Assembly (NCBI GenBank): GCA_029204225.1
Contig: CM055112.1
Span: 779,852 to 843,851, forward strand
Source: Diphasiastrum complanatum
Lineage: Eukaryota; Streptophyta; Lycopodiopsida; Lycopodiales; Lycopodiaceae
Direction of reading: 5' to 3'
Length of the DNA stretch: 64,000 nucleotides
The position numbers were made by a program, and so were the translations under genes. This document shows positions 53,155 through 64,000 of this stretch, one piece after another. The notes beneath the pieces are model-generated. The model saw only the letters and a program-made list of their open reading frames with translations. It made no database searches and had not been told where the DNA came from. Numbering within the stretch: position 1 is the stretch's first letter; each line of letters opens with the position of its first letter.

Positions 53155-53502
53155 TCAATTTGCAATCTGACCTTTATCGATTGTAATAAGCAGCCATCGT
53201 GCCAAGAGCTCCGACAATTTGAGCCCTTTCCGCAAGAGCTGCTCCCATATGTGCAGCTGCATAAGACGAAATAGAGGATCCTGGGTTTCCGGCAGCTTGT
53301 GAGGTTGAACTGGTTCCTGCATCATACAAAGTAGCTGTTGCAAGTCGCGTATAAGCAGCAACTGCGTAGGGTATGCTGCCAAACCCCCTAAATGTCCTCC
53401 TAGTGAAGCCAACCCAAGGGAGCTGCTGGCGGGAAGGAGGCCATGAGCTACCCCTGAGAGAAAATCCGGAGCCATGCTATCAGAAGAAAGAGAAGACATC
53501 AA
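53155..53502 (-). pseudogene. Ala-rich protein fragment, frame-disrupted
   Basis: Minus strand: one frame reads SLSSDSMAPDFLSGVAHGLL then PASSSLGLASLGGHLGG. At about 53395 the more protein-like reading moves to the next frame: RGFGSIPYAVAAYTRLATAT then YDAGTSSTSQAAGNPGSSIS, SYAAAHMGAALAERAQIVGA and LGTMAAYYNR-stop. Both frames are open for some distance. Composition and the clean C-terminal end suggest the 3' end of a host-type gene, with a frameshift or a nearby exon border. Family not recognised. It is one of few stretches here not obviously from a transposon. Confidence 0.35.
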
Positions 53503-54930
53503 AGGGTATAGAGATGCGGCAAGAGAAGGATCTATGGAAGAAGCGAGTGACCAAACAGAGAAAGATGAAGCAGAAGAAGCGAGTGATCAAACAGAGGAAG
53601 ACGAATCAAGAGGAGGGAAAGAGCGAAGTGAGCGCAGAATTTTTTTGGTTCATTTCAATGCTGCCATTAAGCCATTCATAGGATTGGAAGGGTTGTTGGA
53701 ACTTGGCCCTGCATTGACATTGGCATCCATTTTTTTTTGTTTTTGGTCAAGTTTGAGCCTCCCATTGAAAAGTAAAAAGCCAATTAGAGTTTTCAAATGC
53801 AAGGAAAATTACAATGAACGAGTTGGAGCAGATAATGATGGCAGCGGGAGATAGCAACCCATGTGCATCACCAGGAATGCCTTCACACACCAGCGATGGT
53901 GTGGTTGAGTGCGACATCAGGGTACTCTCAGCCTCCCTCCTACGCTCTTGATTGATCCTACCTCAAATACATCTCTTGTGAGCTACCTTCACGGATCGTC
54001 TGTTGCTTCTGACCATAATTCTATGTCATCAATTGTTAATTTTGCTCATGTGGCAACTTCCTCATGCGAGCCAGCTACACTTGTTGCACACATCTCTTCT
54101 TCCACAAACTCTACTTGCTTGCTTCCATCACAAATTGTTGACCATACTGGCCGTTCTCGAGTTTTCACCTCTTTTTTCACACCTAGCAAGCTTTCATCCA
54201 TTGCTTCATGTTCCTTGCTCTCGGACACCTATGGGTCCTACTGTTCATGTGCTCAATGATCCTTCCACAAATTCACCTATAGAGATTTATTATGACTTCT
54301 CCTTCCTCTAAATGATAAGGTTTAATGAGCTCACAATGTCATCGGCGGATGAACAACCACCTAAACTGCAATCTAAAAACCTCATCTAAGGGGTGTTGGG
54401 CTGCCCACACACTCGACCTTCACATGTGAAATTCAAGAAACTTTGTTGAGTTGGGAAACTTGAGCCACCTTACCTTGGGTTTTCTCCCTTTGACATTCAG
54501 GCTACCAAGGCCCGAGTGTGAGCATCTACATGTCGGGCGTTGTCTTTGATGGAATTCCAGACCTTGCTAGGCTGTACAGTGAAAAGACATGCTTAACAAT
54601 GCATGAGGTCCTTGACATCATGGACAATCAGATTGCGGATCTGCGCACAAAAAGGGTCGAGACAAGGAAGGTTGGATTCTAGCAAATCTTAATTCTAAAC
54701 CCAACTCTAAATCCTAAGGAATGTCTTTCTAAAGTTCTTGAAATGAGGGCAGACATAGTGGTAGTTGCTCGATGGGGTCTACATCATAGCAAACAAGCTT
54801 GGTAGCGTGTGCATCAATGATTGAAGGACATATTGAATCTAGTTGCACTATTGGTTTGAACTATAATTTATCATAGATGATTTTTCCATCACTGTCCCAC
54901 TCTACATATCACGTGTCATTGTTGGCTCTG
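53503..54930. other. No recognised gene
   Basis: Includes a tandem pair of about 39 bp (GAAGCGAGTGA(C/T)CAAACAGAG at 53538 and 53577) that encodes an acidic Glu/Asp-rich stretch in one frame, and at 54540-54680 a plus-strand reading VVFDGIPDLARLYSEKTCLT then MHEVLDIMDNQIADLRTKRV that looks coding but matches no family I know. Confidence 0.35.
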
Positions 54931-55500
54931 AAACACAATTTCACTAATACGGGCAATCTGAATGTAGTAAAGTCAAGATTGGTCCAATTTCAATTATCTA
55001 TTGTGAGTCATAACGACCAAAACAGCATGTTAGGAATCAAATATGGGTTATCTAAACTTATAGGCTTCAAAAATGAGCTATTTGAATTTTGTAAATTTCA
55101 CAATCCTTGAATTTGGTTAGTCAATGTGCAAAATTGAGTAATTAGAGCCAATATTGGTCCATCTTGAATTAAAGATATCATATTTGATCAATCTTGAGTC
55201 ATCAGGTTCAATTCCATCAACAAGGGGCCAATCTCGAATTATCCCAATATATTGAATGCATGATTGGTCAATTATCCTCGCTCGATAAAATATGTAACAT
55301 AAATTTGAGCTATCTTGCAATGTATACATCAAACTCAAGCTACCTTGAGGGATACACCTTGAATTTGAGCTACATTGATAAGGTGTTAAATATAAGCAAT
55401 CTAAATGCTCTTTTCCCCAACACAAGGACCAAATTTGAACTGTTTGGCACGATAGACATCAAATTTGAGCTATATATCAATTTTATCGATAACGTATGTA
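54930..55500. repeat. Degenerate AT-rich tandem repeat
   Basis: Loose units of roughly 40-50 bp built on AAATTTGAGCTAT(C/A)TTG and related CAATCTTGAATTATC(C/T) forms. Unit borders are blurred, so it is old. It abuts the end of 3.2 kb repeat copy C. Confidence 0.6.
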
Positions 55501-56351
55501 GGGGTCAAAACTAAGCTCCTTGATAAGGGCAATCTAAATCTATTGAACTTGAGATTGGTCAAACGAAAACCCTCAATGAGTTGTGTGGAGTAATGAGTGT
55601 CATGTACTACTAGACCAAAGCTACATTTCAAGCATAAACTTTGAGCCAGTTGAATTTCCAAAACTTAGGATTTCTCAAATTCAATCAATCAATAAGTCAT
55701 TTTGAAGATAAGGACCAATGTCAAGCTATCATGAGTGATGGCTTGCTGAAATTTCTTGGTACAACACATCCTCTGGTATGGGATCATGATCAATAGCAAA
55801 AAACGAATATGTGCAATGGCAAGGGTGGATCAGATGTTCCTGGTTCATTACTATGGTCTACCTCGGTACTCAAAATAACCATTCATGTGGCCCAGTTGTG
55901 CAAAAATTTGGCTACTCTTAACAAGGGCCATCATTTGTTTTCATATGCTTGAGTGATCTATCATTTGTTTCATCCTAAAGGCCATCATTTGTTTTCATAT
56001 CCTGAGAGCCATCATTAGGTGCCAAATATCTTAATCACACTTGATGGGCATTAAGTATGGACAGATAGTTACATGCTCCCATGGACGGATAGTTACATAC
56101 TCTCATGGACAGATAGTTACAACCATCATATCCCATGTGACCCGATTGTTTTGGGTATAGAAGAGAGGGTGAATGATGGGAAATACTCAAGACAACAGTC
56201 ATACACTTATAACTGAGCCTTGGGTGACGGATGGATTCACCAGCTTGTGAAATCACAAAGCTATGCAGTGGACAAAAACTAATCTTCATTTTCTTGTTTT
56301 GTGTATGTGTATGTGTATGCACATGCGCGTGCACGTGTGTGTTTGTGTGGT

Positions 56352-56363
56352 GGGGGGGGGGGG
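56352..56363. repeat. Poly-G tract, copy C
   Basis: 12 Gs, matching the poly-C at 10681-10715 in copy D. Confidence 0.9.
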
Positions 56364-56466
56364 TAGCTAGGGGAATAGATATAAATTTTATTAGTGACTT
56401 TTGTGACATGACTTTGTCATGTGTTCGTTTATTGCTCCAATGTGAAATAGTCTATTGTTGATGTGA

Positions 56467-56491
56467 CTCTCTCTCTCTCTCTCTCTCTCTC
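56467..56491. repeat. CT microsatellite, copy C
   Basis: Equivalent to the GA tract at 10533-10563. Confidence 0.9.
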
Positions 56492-59384
56492 ATGCATATG
56501 GTCCCTGGAGTTGGGACGAAGTACACACAAATCTTGTTTGTGGATTGTATGAGAACTTTTTAATGTGTGTGCTTGTTGCTTGGGTGTGTTTGTTTCTTGG
56601 GTGTGTATACCAAATAACCCCTCTATTCATTCCGTGTCGAAACAATCCCCCATCAAACCCACAAAATCAAACTAGAATAGATGCGGCTTATTCTAGATTT
56701 ATTGGAATGCTTTGCAATTCTTTCATTGGAATAACTTACAATTGTGGTTCTCTTACAAGTTTTAAGGTCTGTGTGATATGACTTTGAACAGTGGCTACCC
56801 TATAAGAGGTGTCTGAATGTTAGATGGACTGACCTACCTCAAGACCAGAACTGCCTCGAAAGCATGTGGAGGAGAGTGAGTAAATATACATATTTGCATT
56901 GCTCTCTCATAAGAGGCTGCTTGTAAATGAGGAACTTTCCTTAAATGTGGGCACCTATGAATGTGGGATGACTCCAAAACAACGCTACTTTGAGCAAGAG
57001 TTCTTCCCAAAACCAGAAGTGCCTAAAGAAGGGGGGCGTACATTTATCTGTTGGACCTATATTCTTAAGAACTTTCGGTGTCTTGCATTTATACATTTTT
57101 GAGATTCTAGTCTATTGAACCCTTACATTTTAAGGGCTGTCTATGTCTTGAATTTTTACAGTTTCAGTGGTTTTAGTCTTCAAGACCCTTGCCATATTTT
57201 AGGGCTTTCAAATGCCTTGAATTTTTAATTTTTTTATGCTTTTCATCTATTTGATTTATGAATTTTGACTTTTTTAGGCTTTTAATTATATTATAATTCA
57301 TAGCATTTTTTAGGACTTTCAATGTTTTCAATTAACCTCATTTTTTGGGCTTCTAATATTCTAATCCCTAGAATTTTCTAGGGCTTTCAATGTCTTAAAT
57401 TAATCTCATTTTTTGGGCTTTTAATTTGATGAACTTGCATTTTCTTAGGACTGTTTTCAATTTTGACATTTTGTGGACTTTTAATTTGCTTAAATTCTAC
57501 ATTTAGGGGTTCTATTTAAGGGTTAAATGTATTTAGTTTTCCTTTTTACATTTTATTACTGCTTCTAATTTGTTGTGCTTTTACATTTTATTGATGTTTG
57601 AATGTATTTTCAGATTAAAAAAAAGTATTTATAAATTTTGATACATAAAGAAAAATGTGAATTGCAAATGCATCTTTTTCATGATTTGGAATTACCTATA
57701 TGACAATGCAAGTCTCCTTAGGTGTTCACAAATTGTGTGTGAATAACTACATCACAATCTAACTTTACCTACATATTCATAATTTTTGCAAAATAGGAAA
57801 AATGTGAATTACATATACATTTCTTTATCATTTAGATTTACCTAGATAACATCACAAATTTTCCTATATAGGTTGAACCAATTTCCTACTTTAAGAACCT
57901 TGGAGATCCATTGCAAGCAAGGAAATGTTTTCCCTACTTGGACACTCCAAAACCCCCTTATTGAAATGGGAAAATCGCTGTTGAACTAGGAAATTTTGGG
58001 ATTTCCCCACATGGAGAATGGTTTCATTTTTCTTGTGACACTGAGATTTTGAAGCAGTCTGATAATCAATCTGTAGCAGCATGCATGAAATCGCAGTAGG
58101 TTCAACGTACTGATAGATGAATTAACTACCTATATACATGACTGACTTATGAGCATAGATTTGCCACCAGCAGCATGCATAGGCAACAACGAGATGTACA
58201 AAACTGTGTACAAGTCTGATGAGGCAGCAATAGTGTTCAAAAACTTAGAGCAGTACAATTATTGACAGGTTACAGGTTGCAAGGGCACAACTATGGAGAA
58301 GATACTACATTGCTTGCAATTATTACTACAAGGGCATACTATACGGAATAGAACGAGAATCATGATGGTTGAGCTTGAGGGAAGTATAGCAGTGAAATGC
58401 TAGCACACTTAGGGAAAGCTGGTGCTAAACCGCTCCAATCTAATGGGGATGCCTACCAAAAAGACTAATCTGACAGCCATGATTCATCACTACCACTAGC
58501 AAGCTTCGTCAGGTCAGCATGAGAAAGATCATCTGACCATGCACATTTCTGGCGCTCTCTGTACTTCATAAGGATTTGCTTAATTAGTATGACCATTACA
58601 AAGCTACACATGAGTTGTGTGGAGTAATGAGTGTCATGTACTACTAGACCAAAGCTACATTTCAAGCATAAACTTTGAGCCAGTTGAATGTCCAAAACTT
58701 AGGATTTCTCAAATTCAATCAATCAATGAGTCATTTTGAAGATAAGGACGAATGCCAAGCTATCATGAGTGATGGCTTGCTGAAATTTCTTGGTACAACA
58801 CATCCTCTGGTATGGGATCATGATCAATAGCAAAAAACGAATATGTGCAATGGCAAGGGTGGATCGGATGTTCCTGGTTCACTACTATGGTCTACCTCGG
58901 TACTCAAAATAACCATTCATGTGGCCCAGTTGTGCAAAAATTTGGCTACTCTTAACCAGGGCCATCATTTGTTTTCATATCTTGAGTGATCTATCATTTG
59001 TTTCATCCCGAAGGCCATCATTTGTTTGCATATCATGAGAGCCATCATCAGGTGCCAAATTTCTTGATCGCACTTGATGGGCATTAAGTATGGATAGATA
59101 GTTACATGCTCCCATGGACAAATAGTTACATACTCTCATGGACAGATAGTCACAACCATCATATCCCATGTGACCCGATTGTTTTGGGTATAGAAGAGAG
59201 GGTGAATGATGGGAAATGCTCAAGACAACAATCATACACTTATAACTGAGCCTTGGGTGACAGATGGATTCACCAGCTTGTGAAATCACAAAGCTATGTA
59301 GTGGACAAAAACTAATCTTCATTTTCTTGTTTTGTATATGTGTATGTGTATGCACATGCGTGTGCATGTGTATGTTTGTGTGGT

Positions 59385-59399
59385 GGGGGGGGGGGGGGG
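59385..59399. repeat. Poly-G tract, copy B
   Basis: 15 Gs. Confidence 0.9.
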
Positions 59400-59499
59400 T
59401 AGCTAGGGGAATAGATATAAATTTTACTAGTGACTTTTGTGACATGACTCTGTCATGTGTTCATTTATTGCTCCAATGTGAAATAGTCTAATGTTGATG

Positions 59500-59502
<3 letters not shown>

Positions 59503-59569
<67 letters not shown>
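59503..59569. repeat. CT microsatellite, copy B
   Basis: About 33 CT units, the longest of the three copies. A Glu/Arg repeat frame over it is an artefact. Confidence 0.95.
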
Positions 59570-59571
<2 letters not shown>

Positions 59572-61928
59572 GCATATGGTCCCTGGAGTTGGGATATATA
59601 TCTTGTTTGTGGATTGTATGAGATAACTTTTTAATGTGTGTGCTTGTTGCTTGAGTGTGTTTGTTTCTTGGGTGTGTATACCAAAAAACCTCTCTATTCA
59701 TTCCATGTCGAAACAATCCCCCATCAAACCCACAAAATCAAACTAGAATAGATGTGGCTTATTCTATATTTATTTGAATGCTTTGCAATTCTTTCATTGG
59801 AATAACTTACAATTGTGGTTCTCTTACAAGTTTTAAGGTCTGTGTGACATGACTTTGAACAGTGGCTCCGTATAAGAGGTGTCTGAATATTAGATGGACC
59901 GACCTACGTCAAGACCAGAAGTACCTCGAAAGCATGTGGAGGAGAGTGAGTAAATATACCTATTTGCATTGCTGTTTCATAAGAGGCTGCTTGTAAATGA
60001 GGAACTTTCCTTAAATATGGGCACCTATGAATGTGGGATGACTCCAAAACAACGCTACTTTGACCAAGAGTTCTTCCCAAAACCAGAAGTGCCTAAAGAA
60101 GGGGTCGTACATTTATTTCTTGGACTTACATTCTTTAACTTTCGGTGTCTTGCATTTATACATTTTTGAGATTTTAGTCTATTGAACCCTTACATTTTAA
60201 GGGCTGTCTATGTCTTGAATTTTTACAGTTTCAGTGGTTTTAGTCTTTAGGACCCTTGCCATATTTTAGGGCTTTCAAATGTTTGGAATTTTTACATTTT
60301 TTATGCTTTTCATCTATTTGATGTATGAATTTTGACTTTCTTAGGCTTTTAATTATATTATAATCTATAGCATTTTTTAGGACTTCCAATGCCTTCAATT
60401 AACGTCATTTTTTGGGCTTTTAATATTTTAATCCCTAGAATTTTCTAGGGCTTTCAATGTCTTAAATTAATCTCATTTTGGGCTTTTAATTTGCTGAACT
60501 TGCATTTTCTTAGGACTTAATGTTTTCAATTTTGACATTTTGTGGACTTTTAATTTGCTTAAATTCTACATTTAGGGGTTCTATTTAAGGGTTAAATGTA
60601 TTTAGTTTACCTTTTTACATTTTATTACTGCTTCTAATTTGTTGTGTTTTTACATTTTATTGATGTTTGAATGTATTTTTAGATTAAAAAAAAAGTATTT
60701 ATAGATTTTGATACATAAAGAAAAATGTGAGTTGCAAATGCATCTTTTTCATAATTTGGAATTACCTATATGACAATGCAAGTCTTCTTAGGTGGTCACA
60801 AATTGTCTGTGAATAACTACATCACAATCTATCTTTACCTACATATTCAAAATTTTTGCAAAATAGGAAAAATGTGAATTACATATACATTTCTTTATCA
60901 TTTAGATTTACCTAGATAACATTACAAATTTTCCTACATAGGTTGAACAAATTTCCTACATTACAAACCTTGGAGATCCATTGCAAGCAGGGAAATGTTT
61001 TCCCTACTTGGACACTCCAAAACCCCCTTATTGAAATGGGAAAATCGCTATTGAACTAGGAAATTTTGGGATTTCCCCACATGGAGAATGGTTTCATTTT
61101 TCTTGTGACACCGAGATTTCGAAGCAGTCTGATAATCAATCTGTAGCAGCATGCATGAAATCGCAGTAGGTTCAATGTACCGATAGATGAATTAACTACC
61201 TATATACATGACTGAACTTAGGAGCATAGATTTGCCACCAGCAGCATGCATAGTCAACAACAAGATGTACAAGACTGTGTACAAGTCTGATCCGGCAGCA
61301 GTAGTGTTCAAAAACTTAGAGCAGTACAATTATTGACAAGTTATTGGTTGCAAGGGCACAACTATGGAGAAGATACTACATTGCTTGCAATTATTACTAC
61401 AAGGGCATACTATACGGAACAGAACGAGAATCATGATGGTTGAGCTTGAGGGAAGTATAGCAGTGAAATGCTAGCACACTTAGGGAAAGCTGGTGCTAAA
61501 CCGCTCCAATCTAATGGGGATGCCTACCAAAAAGACTAATCTGACAGCCATGATTCATCACTACCACTAGCAAGCTTCGTCAGGTCAGCATGAGAAAGAT
61601 CATCTGACCATGCACATTTCTGGCGCTCTCTGTACTTCATAAGGATTTGCTTAATTAGTATGACCATTACAAAGCTACACATACCAGAAGAAAAGAAATT
61701 CCAATTCATGCAAAACACAGAAGAATTGTAGTTGCATATTGTTTTGGAAAACGTGGCTGGGAAATACCTGGAAAATTTCAGAAGTTGTGATTTTTATAGT
61801 CTCTCAGATGCGTGTTGATGCTACCAATCACACAAGTCCACTTGCAAATTACTATTGCAATCCCTACAGGTGTAGCTAAATAACATTGCGTAGAGTAGAA
61901 CTCCAAACTGATCACTGATGAGAGAAAG

Positions 61929-62746
61929 ACAGCTCTGGTTGGAAAGTATGCGTCTGCATAGAATACATCTCTAAACTTATCGTTGGTCAGAGAGACGAGT
62001 TTGGCAAGAGACTGATCGTTGATGAAAGAGAGACAAAGAGATTTATGATTTGTGAATTCGTTGGTTAGACAGATTCCAAAAAAGCAAATTTCAATTTGCA
62101 CATTCACAGTGCATGCAAGAGCAACTCCACTTCAACGCTGATGTGGCAACAAACTGGTCCGTGAGCACATGTACTTCAACGCTGACCTTTTAATAGCAGA
62201 AATTGATAGTAGACTCGTGTGACAACAAACTGTATCGCTGGTGTGGCAACAAACTGATCGCTGAGCACGTGCAGTTCAAACGAGCATCCGCTAGTTTCAT
62301 GCAAGCATGATGAGACACACTACATGCAAATAAAAAGACACCGCGAACAGAGAAAAACATTCTCAAGTACACTTTGCGGTGACAGAGACAGAATTAACTT
62401 AGACGCTGCTAAGCAAACATCTCAGGTTTGCTCTGTAATGGGTGTCTTCTACTCAGAAAAAGTTGTGCACAACGATGGATTGCTTTAGCTTGCATAATGA
62501 GGAGGACGTTACAAGCTTGAAAAAGGAGGCCACCAGAAACTGATGAAACAGAGGCAGATGAAACTTACAAGTGCTCTCTGTGTAGCTAGTCTTTCCCTGA
62601 TGAGCATAGTGAATTCATCATCGTTGATGTGAAGCTCTACATCTATCTCCACCGCCTCCCACCGACTTCCACAACATCCACCTATGTCATTTGTATATCT
62701 CCAACCACCTCCAACACAACTACGGCTCTCTCAGGCCTATACTCAT
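61929..62746 (-). repeat. Foldback, left arm
   Basis: Reverse complement of 63165-64000 over most of its length, and of 62768-63067 over 62440-62746. The outer limit cannot be set because the right arm leaves the window at 64000. Arms are similar but not identical. Confidence 0.9.
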
Positions 62747-62767
62747 CAGTTTCTGGTGGCCTCTCGC
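62747..62767. other. 21 nt loop of the foldback
   Basis: CAGTTTCTGGTGGCCTCTCGC lies between ...GGCCTATACTCAT and ATGAGTATAGGCC.... The loop repeats a motif found inside the arms (CAGTTTCTGGTGGCCTC at 62969). Confidence 0.9.
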
Positions 62768-63067
62768 ATGAGTATAGGCCTGAGAGAACCGTAGTTGTGT
62801 TGGAGGCGGTTGGAGATATACGAATGACACATGTGGATGTTGTGGAAGTCGGTGGGAGGCGGTGGAGATAGATGTAGAGCTTCACATCAACGATGATGAA
62901 TTCACTATGCTCATCAGGGAAAGACTAGCTACACAGAGAGCACTTGTAAGTTTCATCTGCCTCTGTTTCATCAGTTTCTGGTGGCCTCCTTTTTCAAGCC
63001 TCCTCATTCTGCAAGCTAAAGCAATCCATCGCTGTCCACAACTTTTTCTGAGTAGAAGACACCCATC
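62768..63067 (+). repeat. Foldback, right arm part 1 (about 300 bp)
   Basis: Pairs with 62440-62746. Contains a stretch reading WEAVEIDVELHINDDEFTML then IRERLATQRAL followed by GTAAGT, which looks like an exon with a donor site. The family is not recognised. Confidence 0.88.
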
Positions 63068-63083
63068 CAAACAGATCAAGATT

Positions 63084-63088
<5 letters not shown>

Positions 63089-63116
<28 letters not shown>
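63089..63116. repeat. CT microsatellite
   Basis: 14 CT units between the two right-arm copies. Confidence 0.9.
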
Positions 63117-63119
<3 letters not shown>

Positions 63120-63164
63120 AAGGCTGAGAGAGACGAGCTTTGTCTCTGTATATTTCTCTCTCGT

Positions 63165-64000
63165 TCGCATGAATATAGGCCTGAGAGAGCTGTAGTTGTG
63201 TTGGAGGCGGTTGGAGATATACAAATGACACAGGTGGATGTTGTGGAAGTCGGTGGGAGGCGGTGGAGATAGATGTAGAGCTTCACATCAACGATGATGA
63301 ATGCACTATGCTCATCAAGGAAAGACTCGCTACACAGAGAGCAGTTGTAAGTTTCATCTGCCTCTGTTTCATCAGTTTCTGGTTGCCTCCTTTTTCAAGC
63401 CTCCTCAGTTTGCAAGCTAAAGCAATCCATCGGTGTCCACAACTTTTTCTGAGTAGAAGACACTCATTACAGAGCAAACCTAAGATGTCTGCTTAGCAGC
63501 GTCTAAGCTAATTCTCTCTCTATCACCGCAAAGTGTACTTGAGAATGTTTTTCTCTATTCGCGGTGTCTTTTTATTTGCATGTAGTATGTCTCATCATGC
63601 TTGCATGAAACTAGTGGAATCATGCTTGCATGAAACTAGTGGATGATCGTTTGAACTGCATGTGCTCAACGATCAGTTTGTTGCCACACCAGCGATCCAG
63701 TTTGCTGTCACACGAGTCTACTATCAATTTTTGGTATTAAAAGATCAGCGTTGAAGTGCATGTGCTCACAGACCAGTTTGCTGCCACACCAGCGTTGAAG
63801 TGGACTTGCTCTTGCATGCACCGTGAATGTGCAAATTGAAATATGCTTTTTTGGAATATGTCTAACCAACGAATTCACAAATCGTAAATCTCTTTATCTC
63901 TCTTTCATCAACGATCAGTTTCTTGCCAAACTCGTCTCTCTGACCAGCGATAAGTTTAGAGATGTATTCTATGCAGACGCATAGTTTTTACCAGACCTGT
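63165..64000 (+). repeat. Foldback, right arm part 2 (runs off window)
   Basis: Second copy of the same sequence: GCATGAATATAGGCCTGAGA through CACTTTTTCTGAGTAGAAGA-like DNA and on to GATGTATTCTATGCAGACGC at the edge. A short tandem TCATGCTTGCATGAAACTAG TGGA lies at 63596-63645. The exon-like stretch is repeated with ERLATQRAV/GTAAGT. Confidence 0.88.

Larger units (their letters stand above)
55500..58610 (-). repeat. 3.2 kb repeat, copy C (tandem unit 1)
   Basis: Reverse complement of about 8407-11568. At 58608-58612 it meets copy B: ...CAAAGCTACACAT/GAGTTGTGTGG..., joining the inside of one unit (position 8407 of D) to the inside of the next (position 11495 of D). C and B therefore arose by tandem duplication of about 3.1 kb. 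Confidence 0.92.
58611..61765 (-). repeat. 3.2 kb repeat, copy B (tandem unit 2)
   Basis: Reverse complement of about 8325-11495. It keeps the far end (GCCAGCCACGTTTTCCAAAAC on the minus strand at 61766-61740) that C lacks. A minus-strand frame at 61718-61536 (NWNFFSSGMCSFVMVILIKQ ... DESWLSD) corresponds to 8380-8553. Confidence 0.92.

Noticed and set aside
59465-59716. Glu/Arg repeat protein
   Set aside because: Comes from the CT microsatellite; the tract length differs between copies and shifts the frame.
62629-63286. Overlapping frames on both strands in the foldback as separate genes
   Set aside because: They are mirror translations of the inverted arms; only the exon-like stretch before GTAAGT was kept as a remark.

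Overview
The window looks like nuclear DNA of a land plant with a large, transposon-filled genome. The evidence is the Ty1/copia and Ty3/gypsy polyproteins, initiator-Met-tRNA primer sites (TGGTATCAGAGC type), plant-style LTR promoters, GT..AG introns and AT-rich unique DNA. The lineage cannot be fixed from this sequence. No intact single-copy host gene was found, and no tRNA, rRNA, CRISPR array or organelle sequence. Nearly every coding stretch is broken by stops or frameshifts.

Layout. 1-2388 is copy 1 of a large direct repeat; copy 2 starts at 24794. 2119-4880 is a patchwork of LTR, TIR-element, copia and gypsy debris. 5169-8000 is a diverged inverted repeat holding an unrecognised gene fragment. 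8325-11568 is a 3.2 kb repeat, and two tandem copies of it lie in the opposite orientation at 55500-61765. 11567-13930 carries a divergent histone H3-like sequence followed by a Ulp/SENP-like (peptidase C48) sequence that still has introns. A second copy lies inverted at 45480-47870, and in both copies a copia pol fragment runs into the locus antisense. 14000-17575 is copia LTR and pol debris. 18430-21560 is a gag-like, pol-less LTR element with a 385 bp TIR element inside it. 22677-24050 is a 5'-truncated copia element. 27158-30979 is a complete non-autonomous LTR element without coding capacity. 32234-42392 is a composite bounded by ends of the same TIR family. It contains a transposase-like plus Ulp-like pseudogene and a nested, complete but dead copia element (36344-42272, 673 bp LTRs, CTCAG target duplication). 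42400-45180 holds further copia leaders, gags and LTR pieces. 47878-50872 holds tandem repeats, an unrecognised gene fragment, a CACTA-like fragment and a long CA microsatellite. 51000-55500 is mostly unassignable. 61929-64000 is a large foldback with a 21 nt loop.

The parts do not form a working pathway. What they record is nested insertion, tandem and inverted duplication, and capture of coding sequence. The most unusual item is the duplicated H3-like/SENP-like locus. A second Ulp-like exon inside the TIR composite suggests that C48-type sequence is recurrent in mobile DNA of this genome.
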